The notes beneath the pieces are model-generated. The model did not search any database. It had not been told where the DNA came from and saw only the letters and a program-made list of their open reading frames with translations. Both the position numbers and the translations under genes were made by a program. From Gryganskiella cystojenkinii (taxonomy: Eukaryota; Mortierellomycota; Mortierellomycetes; Mortierellales; Mortierellaceae), in NCBI GenBank assembly GCA_015852425.1, contig JAAAIG010000147.1, positions 1 through 57,361 on the forward strand: 57,361 nucleotides of DNA, written 5' to 3'. The first letter of the stretch is position 1; the number at the start of each line of letters is the position of its first letter. Positions 1-13,472 of this stretch are shown piece after piece.

Positions 1-498
1 GGAATAGAGGAACGATGTTGACCCAGTCAGGGGCTGCCATGTTGGCCGGGTACTCCACTCCGTTCATCTTCAGGGGGTTGAAACAGCTTTGTGGAATTTT
101 TGATGGTTTCTGAAAGCGATCGTGACGGTTCGTCCTACCCCAGGAACATGGGAAGGGATGTAGGTCTGAACCTTACCGATCTGCTTTTTGATCGCACTAA
201 GCACAGAACCGCAGTCAGTCTCGGTGGGGAAACCCGAATAGTAAATGGAACGACGGGTGAGTTTGGTCTTTGGCGCTTGGTGGTGGTCCGCATAGCGGCC
301 CAGGTTCTCATCCAGATAAACAGTGTCAAGAATGATTTTTTTGCGGGGAGCAGGGGGGGTGGGAGGCGCTGCACCTCGAACGACCGCCGCGTACGGTCGG
401 CTGTTGTTGGTGCGGCCCCGGGGAGCGGGAGGAGGGTCATTGGTATGGGGGAGGGTGCCAGTGGCAGCAGGAGTAGCGTTCGCGTTAGCAGTTGCCAT
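1..498 (-). pseudogene. Transposon-like ORF1 N-terminal part, frameshifted, runs off the left edge
   Basis: The reading frame starts at an ATG at 498 and runs leftward for 142 codons to a TGA at 70-72. The first 50 residues are Ala/Pro/Thr-rich and low in complexity; a more structured part follows, with SGFPTETDCGSVLSAIKK near residues 88-105. Past the stop, the other frame keeps reading sensible protein (MNGVEYPANMAAPDWVN) to the window edge. The switch falls on a run of five G at 73-77 (C on the coding strand); one missing base there would explain it. I cannot name the family. A gag-like ORF1 of a retroelement is my guess, from the basic, low-complexity N-terminus and the neighbouring transposon debris. 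It could also be a live gene with a sequencing error in the homopolymer. Confidence 0.45.
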
Positions 499-677
499 GA
501 GGGAAGGAAAGAAGTTTCTTGGTCGAGACGAGACGAGACGGTGAGACTGTTTTTTTCTTTTTCAGCATGAACCACAAAGCACAAGTGCAGGACTAAGACT
601 AAAGACTAAAGGTTCGTGCCTGTGCGAGAGCCGTATGAAAATTCGTTCCATCCCCTGGCCATGACTAGGAATCCAAA

Positions 678-720
678 CGAAAAATATATACGTCGCCACT
701 CAAAGTATAATTGCAGCCAC
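678..720 (+). repeat. Left terminal inverted repeat of the MULE-like element
   Basis: Forty-three bases that are the exact reverse complement of 1836-1878, with no mismatch. The outer end reads CGAAAAATATATACG and the inner end TTGCAGCCAC. Similarity stops abruptly on the inner side. Confidence 0.9.
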
Positions 721-847
721 AAGACGTTTTTGTTTGACTGACTCCTTTTTTTTTTTTTTTTGGGAGTTACTTCAACCATCCATATGCACATGGCGTTTTC
801 AAAAAGTTTATTGATCAGCGGGGTGGCTCCATGGCCCATGCATTACC

Positions 848-1617
848 TTGTTTCGAGGAATACATCAACACTCAGACTACACAGAACCAACGCAAGTTCA
901 AGAACGATATGTTGCGTGCATCTACCTACAGTACCAACGGAATCCAATGTTTGATCTTCTACAAATGAAGATCTCACTCATTGCCATCGGGGAGTGCTAT
1001 CTCCAGGTTGAATGGTCCAAAGTCCCAAATTTACCTGACTGCACCGGCGTCTTCAACACCGTCATGGGCATGCCATGTGCGCATGCCATCCTCGACAGGG
1101 GCACTATTACCACATCAGACTTTGACGACCAATGACTATTTGACCTGCATACAGTCCAAGTTGAGCCCGACGTCATCCCATCGATCGTCATGAGTGTTCT
1201 TTTGAAGGGATCGTCAGCTTGTCCCAAGCTGAACAGCCTTTTTCATTCGACTGAATCGAAATCAAAATGGTTGCGACTGGTGGCGGATTGATGCCTCCAA
1301 GCAAGTAAAAAACCGTCAAGAAAGGGAGTCCCAAGAAGCGGATACCAGGAGGATCATGAGCGGGCATAAACGAGAGGACGCACGTCTTGCACACCTCCCA
1401 GTCGTGAGGGAGCATGAACAGGAACGACTTCGCTTGCTTAAAGAGTGACATCAACATGCAGAAGAACAACTTGCAGAACTTCTTGAGGCCCCGTGAGTAT
1501 GAAGAAGACGAATATGAAGAGCGACTAGTTTGCAAGAAGAGGACCGTTAACCCAGACGCCATTAGCAATGGCGACGTTGTGCGTTTTAAGCGCTTTTTGG
1601 CAGCAGCAAATGCGTAA
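848..1617 (+). pseudogene. MULE-type transposase, C-terminal remnant with SWIM-like zinc motif
   Basis: The frame open over 848-1135 contains CTGVFNTVMGMPCAHAI (from about 1040), matching the C...GxPCxH end of the SWIM zinc finger found after the DDE domain in MULE transposases. Its stop at 1133-1135 is TGA where a Trp codon would continue sensible protein (DDQ-LFDLHTVQVEP), so a point nonsense mutation is likely. Further open segments follow in shifted frames; the last, 1414-1617, is acidic and charged (REYEEDEYEERL) and ends just before the right part of the element. No catalytic DDE core is visible, so the gene is internally and 5' truncated. Confidence 0.65.
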
Positions 1618-1835
1618 GGTGGTATTCATCATTGTCATAAAACGATTTTGGTTAAAGTAGTGAAATGGTTCCATAGTTCAAGTAAATTAAGCTCATGTTA
1701 TAAAAAAACAAGAAAGAGAAATGATGGAATGTAAGAAAAAACGAAGATGGAATGATGGAAAGTAAAAAAAAAAATCGGTCAAACGAAAAGTCAAGTCAAA
1801 TGAGGCTCCCCTGAGACAACCCAAGCCACACCACA

Positions 1836-1878
1836 GTGGCTGCAATTATACTTTGAGTGGCGACGTATATATTTTTCG
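1836..1878 (-). repeat. Right terminal inverted repeat of the MULE-like element
   Basis: Exact inverted copy of 678-720, followed at once by AATCCAAA, the same 8 bp that precedes the left repeat. Confidence 0.9.
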
Positions 1879-1886
1879 AATCCAAA

Positions 1887-2513
1887 AGCAAAAGACCGAC
1901 TCTCGTCGACCTTGAAACCAGTCACACACAATAGGAAATTTTCTATTTTTTTTTATTATTTTCGCTTCAGAGTCTGTTATAGCCCCTCGCACTCCACTCC
2001 AGGCTGTGAAAGCGCCTCACTGACCAGCCAACCAGAGCCAAGAACTTTGACTTTTTTTTATTTTTATTTTTGTTTGTGTGCATCAATTCAATTTCATCTT
2101 TTTCTTACAACACCTACAACACACACTCTCTCTCTTTCAGTACTCTGCCGAACCTCTTTTCCTCCATCATCCCCCATTGAGACACATAACGTATGTAATC
2201 AGAGACTCGGGAGGAACTAGACTCATCACCCTGAATCAAGGCTAGATGTGACCACAGGATGAACTCGCAAAGCCAAGCACTGGACATTTCATCGCCTTGG
2301 ATTGCGCCAAAGGGAGATGGAATTAAACAGAGCGGAAGCTTATGACGATGGACCAATTAACAAGGACAAGATGTTCAGTATCACCGACCCCCCTACACAA
2401 CACACATATTACGAACAGACTATAGTCAAGTGTAGTCTTTAACCTCTTTTTTTTATTATATTTTTTATTTGCATTCTACACCTCTTCTCTGACACCGCCT
2501 CACAGCTATCACA
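1887..2513 (+). other. Region upstream of the CK2 beta gene; presumed promoter and 5' leader
   Basis: No convincing ORF. Several T-rich and CT-rich tracts (1945-1965, 2052-2075, 2125-2140, 2448-2465) are typical of promoters and leaders in this window. The end of this stretch would be the first, non-coding part of exon 1 if the split start codon described for the next gene is right. Confidence 0.5.
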
Positions 2514-3725
2514 AGTAAGCCTTGGATATACACCTCTTTTCTCTTGTTACTAATCGATTCCTCAATGTACGGCCCACCAACTCTTTCTTTTAGTTTTTTC
2601 TTGCTAAATGCTCCTTCCCCTCCTCCTGAACCAAATAGTGGAAGATTATACGAGCGGCTCGGATTCTGACTACACCAAATACTGGATCGACTGGTTCCTG
2701 GGCACTAAGGGCAACGAGTACTTTTGCGAGGTCGATGAGGACTACATCCTGGACCGGTTTAACCTCACCGGTTTAAACACCGAGGTTCAATATTACTCTC
2801 AGGCCTTGGACTTGATCACGGACAACCTTGGTAAGACGAGTTTTAATTTTTTATTTTTGGCTCTTGGACCAGGCCATAACAAGTTCTGGCCTGAATAGGT
2901 TATTACATCAATGTTTTCTCGGGGTAAAAATGACAAAAGGACTCGATTTTTGCTAACATATAACCTCCATCGTCATTTAACCCCTAATTTCACCACCGGC
3001 TGTAGATGAGAACTTGGACGAGGAGATGCGCGATATCGTCGAAAAGTCTGCGCGCCACCTTTATGGATTGATTCACGCTCGCTTCATTATCACCACACAT
3101 GGCCTTACCAAGATGGTATGTCGAACAGACCTGTAAACCTTGTTCAAGAGGAAATAGCACAGTCTGCTCGTTTGCCACCGAAACTTACCTTCTCTTTTCT
3201 TTATGTTTTACCTTTCGATAGCTGGAAAAGTTCAAAAAGTGCGATTTCGGACGATGCCCAAGAGTTCTCTGCCACAGTCACCCATTGCTGCCCGTGGCCC
3301 TTTCGGATATCCCTTACACCAAATCTGTCAAGTTGTTCTGTTGCCGTTGCGAGGATATCTATAACCCGAAATCGACCCGCCATGCTTCGATCGATGGAGC
3401 CTACTTTGGTTGCAGTTTCCCTCATATGCTCTTCCAGGTCTATCCTCAGTTGGTCCCCCCCAAGAGCACGGATCGTTATATTCCCAGGATCTTTGGATTC
3501 AAGTTGCATGATGTCGCAAAGCAACACCGATACCAGGATATGGTCCGAGAGGAGAGTCATGCAAGGATCATGGCTGGCATTGAGGGTCTCCCCACAACAG
3601 CAGCGGCTCCCTCGGGTCCTGCGGCTTCCTCTAACAACAACAGGGATCATAGCAAGAACAACAACAAAGTCGAGGTCAGTCCGTCTGCTGCAACGGAATC
3701 TGGAGCCATGGCGGATGTGAACTAA
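2514..3725 (+). CDS. ckb1: Casein kinase II regulatory (beta) subunit
   Basis: Regulatory subunit of the tetrameric Ser/Thr kinase CK2. Proposed exons are 2514, 2639-2830, 3006-3115 and 3222-3725, giving 268 residues. The N-terminus [16 protein letters not shown] matches the family. The acidic EVDEDY motif follows, then the zinc-binding Cys pairs C113/C118 (CPRVLC) and C141/C144 (CCRC) that form the dimer interface. The family-typical end ([10 protein letters not shown]) is extended by a low-complexity tail of about 50 residues rich in Asn, Ala and Ser. Introns 2 (2831-3005) and 3 (3116-3221) are GT-AG and join in phase. The start is the odd part: intron 1 (2515-2638, GTAAGC...AAATAG) would join A to TG and so create the ATG. 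The alternative is acceptor 2593 with ATG 2608, which adds [11 protein letters not shown] in front of EDYT. Confidence 0.93.
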
Positions 3726-4034
3726 AAAAAGAAAAGAAGAAAGAAAAAGACAATATCGCATATTGTCACTCGAGCACTTCGAGCCAAACATTACAGGGAC
3801 TCGGGAAGAATAAATTCATTTTGCAGCAGCACCTATTTGTAGCAGCAGTTGGTTGTGGTTCGGGCGCAGTGAAGGAGAATTGCTTCAATGTGTCACGTGT
3901 ATGTTGGAACGGCTCCATGCAAAAACAAAAGAGCATCACATTATTGTTTCCCAACGTCCAACAATCCTTTTCCTTATACTTTCAGCCGCTGACCTTGTTT
4001 GCATCCCCGTACACTTTCAAATCCTCTTCACACT
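3726..4034 (+). other. Intergenic, CK2 beta 3' end to next gene's leader
   Basis: Purine-rich just after the CK2 beta stop (AAAAAAGAAAAGAAG), with an AATAAA at 3809-3814 that could serve as polyadenylation signal. ORFs here are short and overlap in several frames. I see no supported gene; an upstream non-coding exon of the next gene is possible. Confidence 0.4.
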
Positions 4035-4752
4035 ATGCCATCTATTCGCTCATATGATAGTAGCGCTATGCCAGGTACTCGCCCTTATTGGTCAATTTGC
4101 ATTCATTTAACCGTTCGACACCTATGCACACACCGTTGGCATGGTCTAACCCGTTCCATACTTTTCTCTTTTTCTCTATCACTCAGTGGGAGCGACACAC
4201 GAAGACGATCCAAAAGCAGGCATGGCCTTTGTAAGTCGGACTTTTCTTGACTTTCACTCTCTCTTGCGACAGAATGCCACTACCCAACTGATATGGACAA
4301 TGTGTTGTTCTCTCCTTTGACAAAAAATGATTTGCTCTTTTTTTCTTTTCTGACCATGTAAATAGTCAATAGCCATCACGGTTGGCACTCTTCTTGGTCT
4401 CTTGTTCTGTTTCCGTCGAGCGTCAAAATTGCTGCCAAGGAACTTGAATATCCAATTGCAATTGTTCAAGGAGAACCTGACCGGTAACGGTCGGTCAGCG
4501 GGGTCTCAAGAAAGACGGGGACCGATCGCATTGTCAGACGACGATCTCGAGGGTGCCACAGGAATCGATTGGGAGGCTCTTGATGAGGAGTTTTTGAGAG
4601 AGGTCGGTGATGGCGTCGAAACGTATGAGGACGAAGACGCGGATGCAGAGGAGCACCCTGCCAGGGTATCAAATGAGCAGGGCAGGCGAGAAGAGGAGGG
4701 AGAAGGAGAGGAGAATCATGCCCATTCAACAGCAGCAACGAGTACGAGTTGA
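4035..4752 (+). CDS. Small single-pass membrane protein with acidic C-terminus, unknown function
   Basis: I do not recognise a family. Assembled from three exons: 4035-4074, 4187-4230 and 4366-4752 (phases 1, 0), giving 156 residues. The N-terminus is short and polar. A hydrophobic segment MAFSIAITVGTLLGLLFCF (about residues 24-42) is followed by FRRASK, a basic flank that predicts the C-terminus on the cytosolic or matrix side. The last 90 residues are strongly acidic (SDDDLEGATGIDW, YEDEDADAEE). The introns have good branch-point-like sequences (GTCTAAC, TCTGACC) and pyrimidine tracts; the first donor, GTACTC, is weak. Only the third exon is a long open frame, but the splices restore one frame across the membrane segment, which supports a real gene. 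Confidence 0.6.
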
Positions 4753-6876
<2,124 letters not shown>

Positions 6877-7198
6877 ATTCTCTTTTTGAATTTGTCTTGA
6901 TTTTTTTTATTAAAAACTTGGGTTCGTACTCGAGTCATTTCAATAAAAAAACGGAAAAAATTGCCCAGCCGGATCCAGCTTTGTTGGATGAGGATAAAAA
7001 AATATTAATCTTTTAATTATTGTTGAATGAATGAGGATTGATCGTTGTATGACAATTGTCTTTGGCCGTTCATGACAGGTATGGATATTATTGGATTGAA
7101 GGTGGGTACTAGATATATACAGGTGAAAATAAAATACAATCCAAACTACTATGGCCGACGAGACGTACGATCAGGCGCTTGTCAGCTAACCGGTGCCT
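6877..7198. other. Convergent 3' regions of rpl10 and the Gln-rich gene
   Basis: AT-rich spacer between two converging stops. AATAAA occurs at 6941-6946 on the plus strand, a plausible polyadenylation signal for rpl10. No gene seen. Confidence 0.5.
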
Positions 7199-9780
7199 TT
7201 ACTCGGACATCTCGGCATCGCTACCCCACTTTTTATCCAGCGCATTGGAATCCTTGAGTTTTGAGAACCCAGTCCCACCATTCTTTTCCTCCATCTTGCG
7301 TCTTTTGACATGATGATTCGCTGCGGTCGCATCTGTAGGGCGACCTGCTCGATCCAGTCGAGGTTTCTTGTTGGGCGGCAGAATCGAATATATATCATCA
7401 AACTGTGGATCGATCCCTTCCTGATCAGCTTCATCATCCGAAGGGTCCCACACCTCTTTGGCACCTCCTCCTCCTCCTCCTCCTCCTCCTCCGAACCCCG
7501 ATCCTGCAGCGCCAGAGGACAGACCTGGGATCGCCTGGGGACGAAACAGTCTCCTGAACCCAGCAATCCACCGATGATGCCCATGACTGTCTGTTGTAGC
7601 ACCATTGTTCGTTCGAGAGGATTGACTGGATGTCGTTGGTTGCGTGCCTTCTGGGACTTGTAGCGAAGAGATTCCCAGATCTTGAAACAGTTGCACGAAT
7701 TGGGATTGTCGCATGGGGTCTCGTCCGAGATAAACCGCGATATAGGAATGAATTTCCGAGTATTTCTTGCCCGATTGAGGGTCTCCTCCATTGGCTTGTT
7801 CGAATTTCTGCCCTGCCATGACGACGCAGGGCCAATCTGCCAAATTGGATTGGCCAAACCATCGGGCTGACGTTGGAACGATCGAGATGGCCTCTAGAAC
7901 GTTACCTTATAAAAATATCAATGGAAGATAGCAACAAAAAAAGGCTTTTAGTATATCAGGTCTAAGAAAACAGATGTTGATCAAATGCACGGCGGAGCAA
8001 ATTATTTCATCCAATGTTTGTTTTTTTTGAACCTCTTACCACTCGAGAATTCCTCCCACAACTTGGCGTTCAATTGTCCTGCAAGCCGCACATCATCCAA
8101 CAGGATCACTTCTGTATCCGTCTCGAACCTCCGTTTCGAGGGCAAGATAGGCACATGCATAAAACAACTCTGAATCGGTTGTACAGTCGACCGAGCACTC
8201 GAGTCCTTTTCTCCAACAGGCGGTGGGATCGACACTACCCAGGCGTCATTGTCCATGATTTCCGGAAATGGGATCGTGATTGGAGAATTCAAGGGTGAAT
8301 CCTCATAAGAAGTCGGGTCAAGTTGTGGCGCCCCACGAAAAAACCCGTAGACTCTTTCGAGTACGGCGATCGGGGCATGGAATCGTCGAGTGTCTGTCAA
8401 GAGGTGCGCGAATTGTTTGGAGAAGGGTTCGTCCTTGATGGCCGCGTTAGGCGTCGCGGGTCGAGAACCTGATGATGACGTGGATGAGGCTGCAGCAGTG
8501 GTAGCAGAAGCGCTGGCCCCGGATATTGCTGCTGCTGTTGTTGATTGGGACCCATTGATGTGGTTTATACCTGCAGGAGTCGAACTAGGTCGTACCGGTT
8601 TACTGGTACTATTACTGCTGCTTTGATAGGTTTGATGGCTTGAAGCCGACCTTGACAGCGCCACCATATGTTGCTGTTGCGGTTGCGGCTGTAACAGCCT
8701 TTGCTGCTGCTGCTGCTGCTGTTGCTGTTGTTGGCGCTGCAACTCTTGTAGCCGAAGCCTTTCTTGCTGTGTCTGCAACTCTTGTTGGTCCTGTTTTTGT
8801 TTTAGCAGGACCATCCGTTGTTGTTCCATCTGTCTCGCCGCCTCTCTCAACAACTCTTGTTCTTGTAACAACTCCCGCTGCCGTTGCTGCTGTGCCGCAA
8901 GACGTCGTAGCTGCTGTTCCTGTTGATTTTGTAATTCAGCCGCGGCTCTCTGGTCCCGTTGTTGTTGTAATGTCTCCGAAAGGACCCTGTGGACAAAAGT
9001 CCCCGTCATGTCTTCGACATCCTCGGGTTTTAGAGAAGTCGGAGAGAGCGAGAGTTGGCGGGTCCATTCTGCAAGAACTTGCTGCCAGAGTTCTGGGAGA
9101 ATCGAATCTCGTTTGAGGGCTGAGGGGCGTAGTTCCATCGAGACTTGGTACAGGGCTTTAATAACTTCTTCAGACGCGGGTCGAACAGGTATGGTATGAA
9201 GTTCCTGCAATATCTCTGCGCACCCAATCTACAACGCCCCACGAAAAATACAAAAAAAAATCAAAAAAAAGTGGTTAAACAGCGTGGGTATATACCATCT
9301 CTTAAGAGTTATATGCCTGGGGCTTTGTCCTCAGACTCTTACCAAATCAACTCTCCGACTGCTTGGTATGTCCCAGGTCCGTTTACAAAACTCGTTTTCG
9401 TTGGCACATCGACTCGGATCCTGTTTCCATAACCGTCGGAAAAAAATCTCTCGAAACGCTAGAACTGTGCTCTCGAATGGTGACCGGTTCTTGTCCACGC
9501 CGTTTGTTCGCCTGTGGTGGTATTTCCGTTGCTTTGACGATGATTTCGTGTCCTGTCGGATATAGGATGGGTCTATCTAGGACGGTTAAGAAAAATAGGT
9601 TGAGAGAATATACACATGGTCAGTGACCGAAACAAAAGTGAAGAGTGGTAATTGACCAGAGTCGGCGCGTGGTCTTGAGTGTCGATGGGAAGAAGGTACC
9701 TGTTCCAACAGTAAGTGGAGTTCTGTCTTTGGTGGGGATGTTAAATCGCTGACGGAGAGGTAATCGGTGCCTCGTTCCAT
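7199..9780 (-). CDS. Gln-rich coiled-coil nuclear protein, unknown function
   Basis: What look like two genes join into one by splicing: exons 9780-9700, 9576-9343, 9228-8040 and 7893-7199, all in phase, for 732 residues. All three donors are GTACC or GTAAGA. The first 180 residues are mixed globular sequence with Cys and Trp (FREIFFRRLWKQ, NEFCKRTWDIP). A coiled coil of about 110 residues follows, almost all Gln, Arg, Glu and Leu and ending in a poly-Gln run; then a Ser/Thr/Ala linker, a second globular part (SARWFGQSNLADWPCVVMAG), a Gly10 run, and basic NLS-like stretches (NKKPRL, VKRRKMEEK). This resembles a transcription or chromatin cofactor, but I do not recognise the family. Acceptors at 7905 and 7893 are both in frame and differ by four residues. 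Confidence 0.7.
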
Positions 9781-9979
9781 GGCTTGTTGAAAAGATGTGA
9801 ATAAGAGGACCTGATGCCGATGTGAGGAGAATGATAATAAGAACGAATGATTTCGACGCGCATTCTTTTTGACTTTGCCCCCTCTCACAGGGTATAACTT
9901 ACACGTGACTTTTTCATATATTTCCACCTTCATTTCCTGAAAGCAACAAGGGAGGATGCATGGTCTATTTTACTTTATT

Positions 9980-12900
9980 TTACGACTGTGCCACGCGCGG
10001 TTGTTTCCATAACCGAAGACTCAACACCGCCGCAATCCCGGCCATGATCCCTCCAAACCGCAACATCACGCCAATTGTATCTGGGTCTCCAGGGGCTGCC
10101 AAGGTATCGCCTCCGGCGCCCACAGCCGACGACGGCTCCTCTTGCCTGTTCTTGGGTTCGATCGCGGCAAACACAACACTGCTGAGAAAACTCACAAGGA
10201 ACTGCGGCAACACAATGTAAATATTGTGGATTCCCAACAGTGCACCTGCCGAAGAACTTTCCGAGGTTGCTGATACTGGAAGACTCGAAGATGACGGAGT
10301 TTCTTGACCAGGATGGGCACCACTAAATCGAATAGGATCGTTACCTCGCCGGTTAGAAGGATTTGTTCGTCCCTCTGGTCGATTACCACTACCTTTCCTT
10401 TTCGAGTGTTGGTGGTGAGTGGAGGCAGGGTATTGATGACGGTAGTGATGGGAACGTTTGGGGACCAACCTTCGTTCATCTTCATTCATGTTCGAGTGGT
10501 AGTGTCGGGACTTGTCCTGACTGCTCTCGCCTCCGCTCGTGTCTTCAGTTTCAGAATCCGTATCGACATGCGCAAAATCCTTCCCTTGTACGGTCCAGCC
10601 GACAGTTTCATTTGGTAATGATGGACCTTCCAAAGTCGTCGGTGACGGTGTCCCTGTACGACTCCTAAAAGAATCCAAAGTGATTGGGACCGCATTCTTT
10701 GAGGAGGAGGAGACTGTGATCACCTCATCTTGACTCTCTCGAGCTCGCACAGGCAGGTACCTGCTACCGGCAACACTTCTCCCCTCGACCATTCCAATCT
10801 CTTCGCCCTCGCTGTCACTCTCACCACCTTCACCATAGTATCCGCCTCCTCCTTCCCCTTCTTTTGGGTACACGACTTGGATTGAGTCCAGACCAACGCC
10901 ATTGCTATTGCTGTGATGTGATTGCGGTCGACTAACCCGAAGCCGTTCCTGGTGTTGTTCTTCCTGCATCCGCTGAGATATAACCTCACCCAGGATCGAG
11001 AACGGTGCCCACATCGAGACCGCCCAGGCGACGCCACAGCATGAGAATAGGATCGTGGACCCCCACAGATCATGAACATACAAGGTACTGATCCAAGAGA
11101 ACGACGCCAGCGCCAGAGAAAGAGTATATAGCCTGGGAAGCGTCAGTCCTTTGATAGGAGGTCGAGCCCATCTGGGGATGTTGAGACCTTGCCACTTTGA
11201 TCCACGTTTCCGTCCGATTTCATCTGCAAAGCCGGTCATAGATCGTTGATTTCCAAAGGGCCCTGAAGAGACCGAGGTAGTCTGGACAGATGCGGCAGGC
11301 GCCGTGAGCACGGGTAATACAATCGACGCCGCCAGAGAGACAACCGAGTAGACCAACAGACAAAATGAACCTGCTCGGACAGCCGCATCCCGCACTCCAG
11401 CTGCAGAGGAATCCAACCCGGGTCCTGTATTCGGTTCGACGACGACGGGAGTTCCATTGATGAATTGTTCCTGGGTATAAATCTCGGCGATATAGGTCGA
11501 AGAATAAAAAAGAAACGGAAACCATCCCATCCAAGCAAAGAATTGGACGTTGCAGAGGTGCTGGATCCTGGTCGGTAAATGGCGAATGGATTGATATATG
11601 GATTTGAATCCTTGGAGGAACTCGTGTACGAATGAATTTGAGGCTGCCTTTGTACTGTACGGCGTTTTTGGGGGGGGAGGGGGGGAAAGGAAGAGATATA
11701 TGGTACAAGTTAGATCTTGTGAGAGTGCACCAACGATAGAACGTATATGCCTGTTGGAGAGATAAATGGCCACACATACTTTCTTGGACGGACCACGACT
11801 CGCTCAGTGACTGTCAAACAAGTCAGTCCGACACAAAAGACCAAAAAGAGGTTGGCAATGACACATAAGCCCTTGATCTGAGTATCGCCAAAGAAAGGAA
11901 CTCTCTTGGGTAGATCGACGTTGCCCATGAAATAGCCCAAGATACCACCGATACCCATCAATCGACTCGCCCATGAAGCCGCTGTTTCTTGTTGTGACGA
12001 GGGTAGGCTGTCCACGATCAATGTCCTGCAACTCGCTTGTACTAGAAAGTGAATTCGCGAGCAGATGCATGAGACTGGAATTCAGCCACAGTTGAAAAAA
12101 AGAGAAATACGGGCGACTGGGTTCCTTTCTGCGACTCCAAAAACATAGCTTACCGCAGTTGATCGCAAAGTCCAGAACGTAAATCGATCCTACTGCCATT
12201 AAGATTGTCGCCGTTTCGAGCTAAGGGATCAACAACAAAAGTCAATTTTTTTGTTAAAAAGAGTTATGTGTCTGGTGTCATGCTCGCAAAACGAAGAAAC
12301 GCTTAGAAGCGGTTCTGCTGAATCCATCGCCTTTCCTCAGGAACCTTTGCTTACTTTTGCATATCCAGCTCCGAGGATTACCGTCATGACCTCTTTACAC
12401 CAACCGAGAAAGAAGAACGAAATAACGACTGCTACGACACCGACGATTAAGAACGGTCTCCGTCGACCCAGTTTGGATGTGCATCTGTCTGAAAGTACGC
12501 CAACGATCGGTTGCATGACCAGACCTAAGACGAGTGGGAGTGTGCCACACAACACCAACAACAACAAGGAACGGATGAGAACCAGTTTATCAACGCAAGA
12601 CAAAAAGGCAACCATGGCTGGCTTGCAATAAAAACTAGTGTCCTTTCTCGGCGATTTTTTTCTGAAAAGAAGGGCACAAGCGATCAAAAATCATCAAACT
12701 GCCTTACCAGAAAGGGGTCCTGCCAGCCAAACCAGGGACATGAGTGATTTCGAGAGACCGAGTTGGAGTAAGAACGGAGTCCCGTAAGCCATCTCCACAG
12801 ACCCTATTGAACCAGGCGGAGAAAGAAAAAAATAAGTCTTTTGAGCATTTGCATTTCGCCCAGCGCAAAGACAAGCTTTTTTATCAGTTTGATGGCTACA

Positions 12901-13472
12901 TGATTCCACGAATCAAAAATCAAAAATGATATCATCGATGAGGACGATCCACGCCTGAGAAGATTTAGAGCCAACAGCCATGCTCCTTCCGAGTATTCTT
13001 TTCCCGTCCTTTTATGCAGGTTGTTTGTCCCCCAGTGAAAAAGGAACTTTTTGGTCTTCTTTTCGTCAGACTGACATTTCCTTCCTCCTTGACAAAACAT
13101 AAAACCTACATGTGAATTGAAGTCTGGAACAGAGCGACCAGGGTTAGCGAACAAGTCACCATTGTGAGTAAGCAAACATGAGATTGAAGAGGTAGTAAAG
13201 AAAGGTTTTTTTTGGTCATACCCCATCAAGGCCGTAGTTAAAAGAATCATACGAATGGTCCTGTTGGGCCCCCAGATACGAGCTCGTCCATGGAGACCTG
13301 GTCTCTTCTCTGCCTGTCTTGAAGACGGTCTTGGACTGCTATCAAGGTCCTCGAGAACGATACTCCGGCTTCGTCCCAGTTCTGGTGTGTCATTAGAACG
13401 AGGTGATATTGTCGCTGTCACTTGTGGTTCTATTTCAAGCACGGCAGGGGATGTGAACACGGTGATGGTCAT
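9980..13472 (-). CDS. MFS sugar/cation symporter of the sucrose transporter (SLC45/GPH) type
   Basis: Predicted plasma- or vacuolar-membrane transporter for sucrose, maltose or related alpha-glucosides with protons. Exons: 13472-13222, 13123-13110, 12803-12708, 12524-12355, 12220-12154, 12041-11780 and 11654-9980. Every junction keeps phase, giving 844 residues. Family hallmarks are the first helix ending LQFTWSVEMAYGTPFLL, then SLVWLAGPLSG, QPIVGVLSDR with SKLGRRRPF in the 2-3 loop, and DFAINCVQASCR before TM5. Six further hydrophobic segments lie in the last exon (for example FFAWMGWFPFLFYSSTYIAE). Two long hydrophilic loops, one Ser- and Glu-rich of about 230 residues, make it longer than plant SUTs (about 500) and closer to animal and fungal SLC45 forms. 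The second exon is only 14 nt and completes the GLQFT part of TM1. Substrate cannot be told from sequence. Confidence 0.9.

Larger units (their letters stand above)
678..1878 (+). mobile_element. 1.2-kb TIR element, decayed Mutator-like (MULE) transposon
   Basis: Two perfect 43-bp inverted repeats (678-720 and 1836-1878) bound the element. Directly outside lie identical 8-bp sequences AATCCAAA at 670-677 and 1879-1886, which look like the target-site duplication. The interior encodes the C-terminal end of a transposase with a SWIM-type zinc motif (848-1135), as in fungal MULEs. MULEs usually make 8-11 bp duplications, so the size fits. The transposase is short and broken, so the copy is non-autonomous. 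Intact TIRs and duplication suggest fairly recent insertion of an already deleted element. Confidence 0.85.

Noticed and set aside
3201..3791. A 196-codon minus-strand ORF
   Set aside because: It is antisense to the last exon of CK2 beta, whose plus-strand reading has clear family motifs.
8640..9116. A plus-strand Ala/Val-rich ORF of 158 codons
   Set aside because: It is the antisense shadow of Gln (CAG/CAA) codons in the Gln-rich gene.
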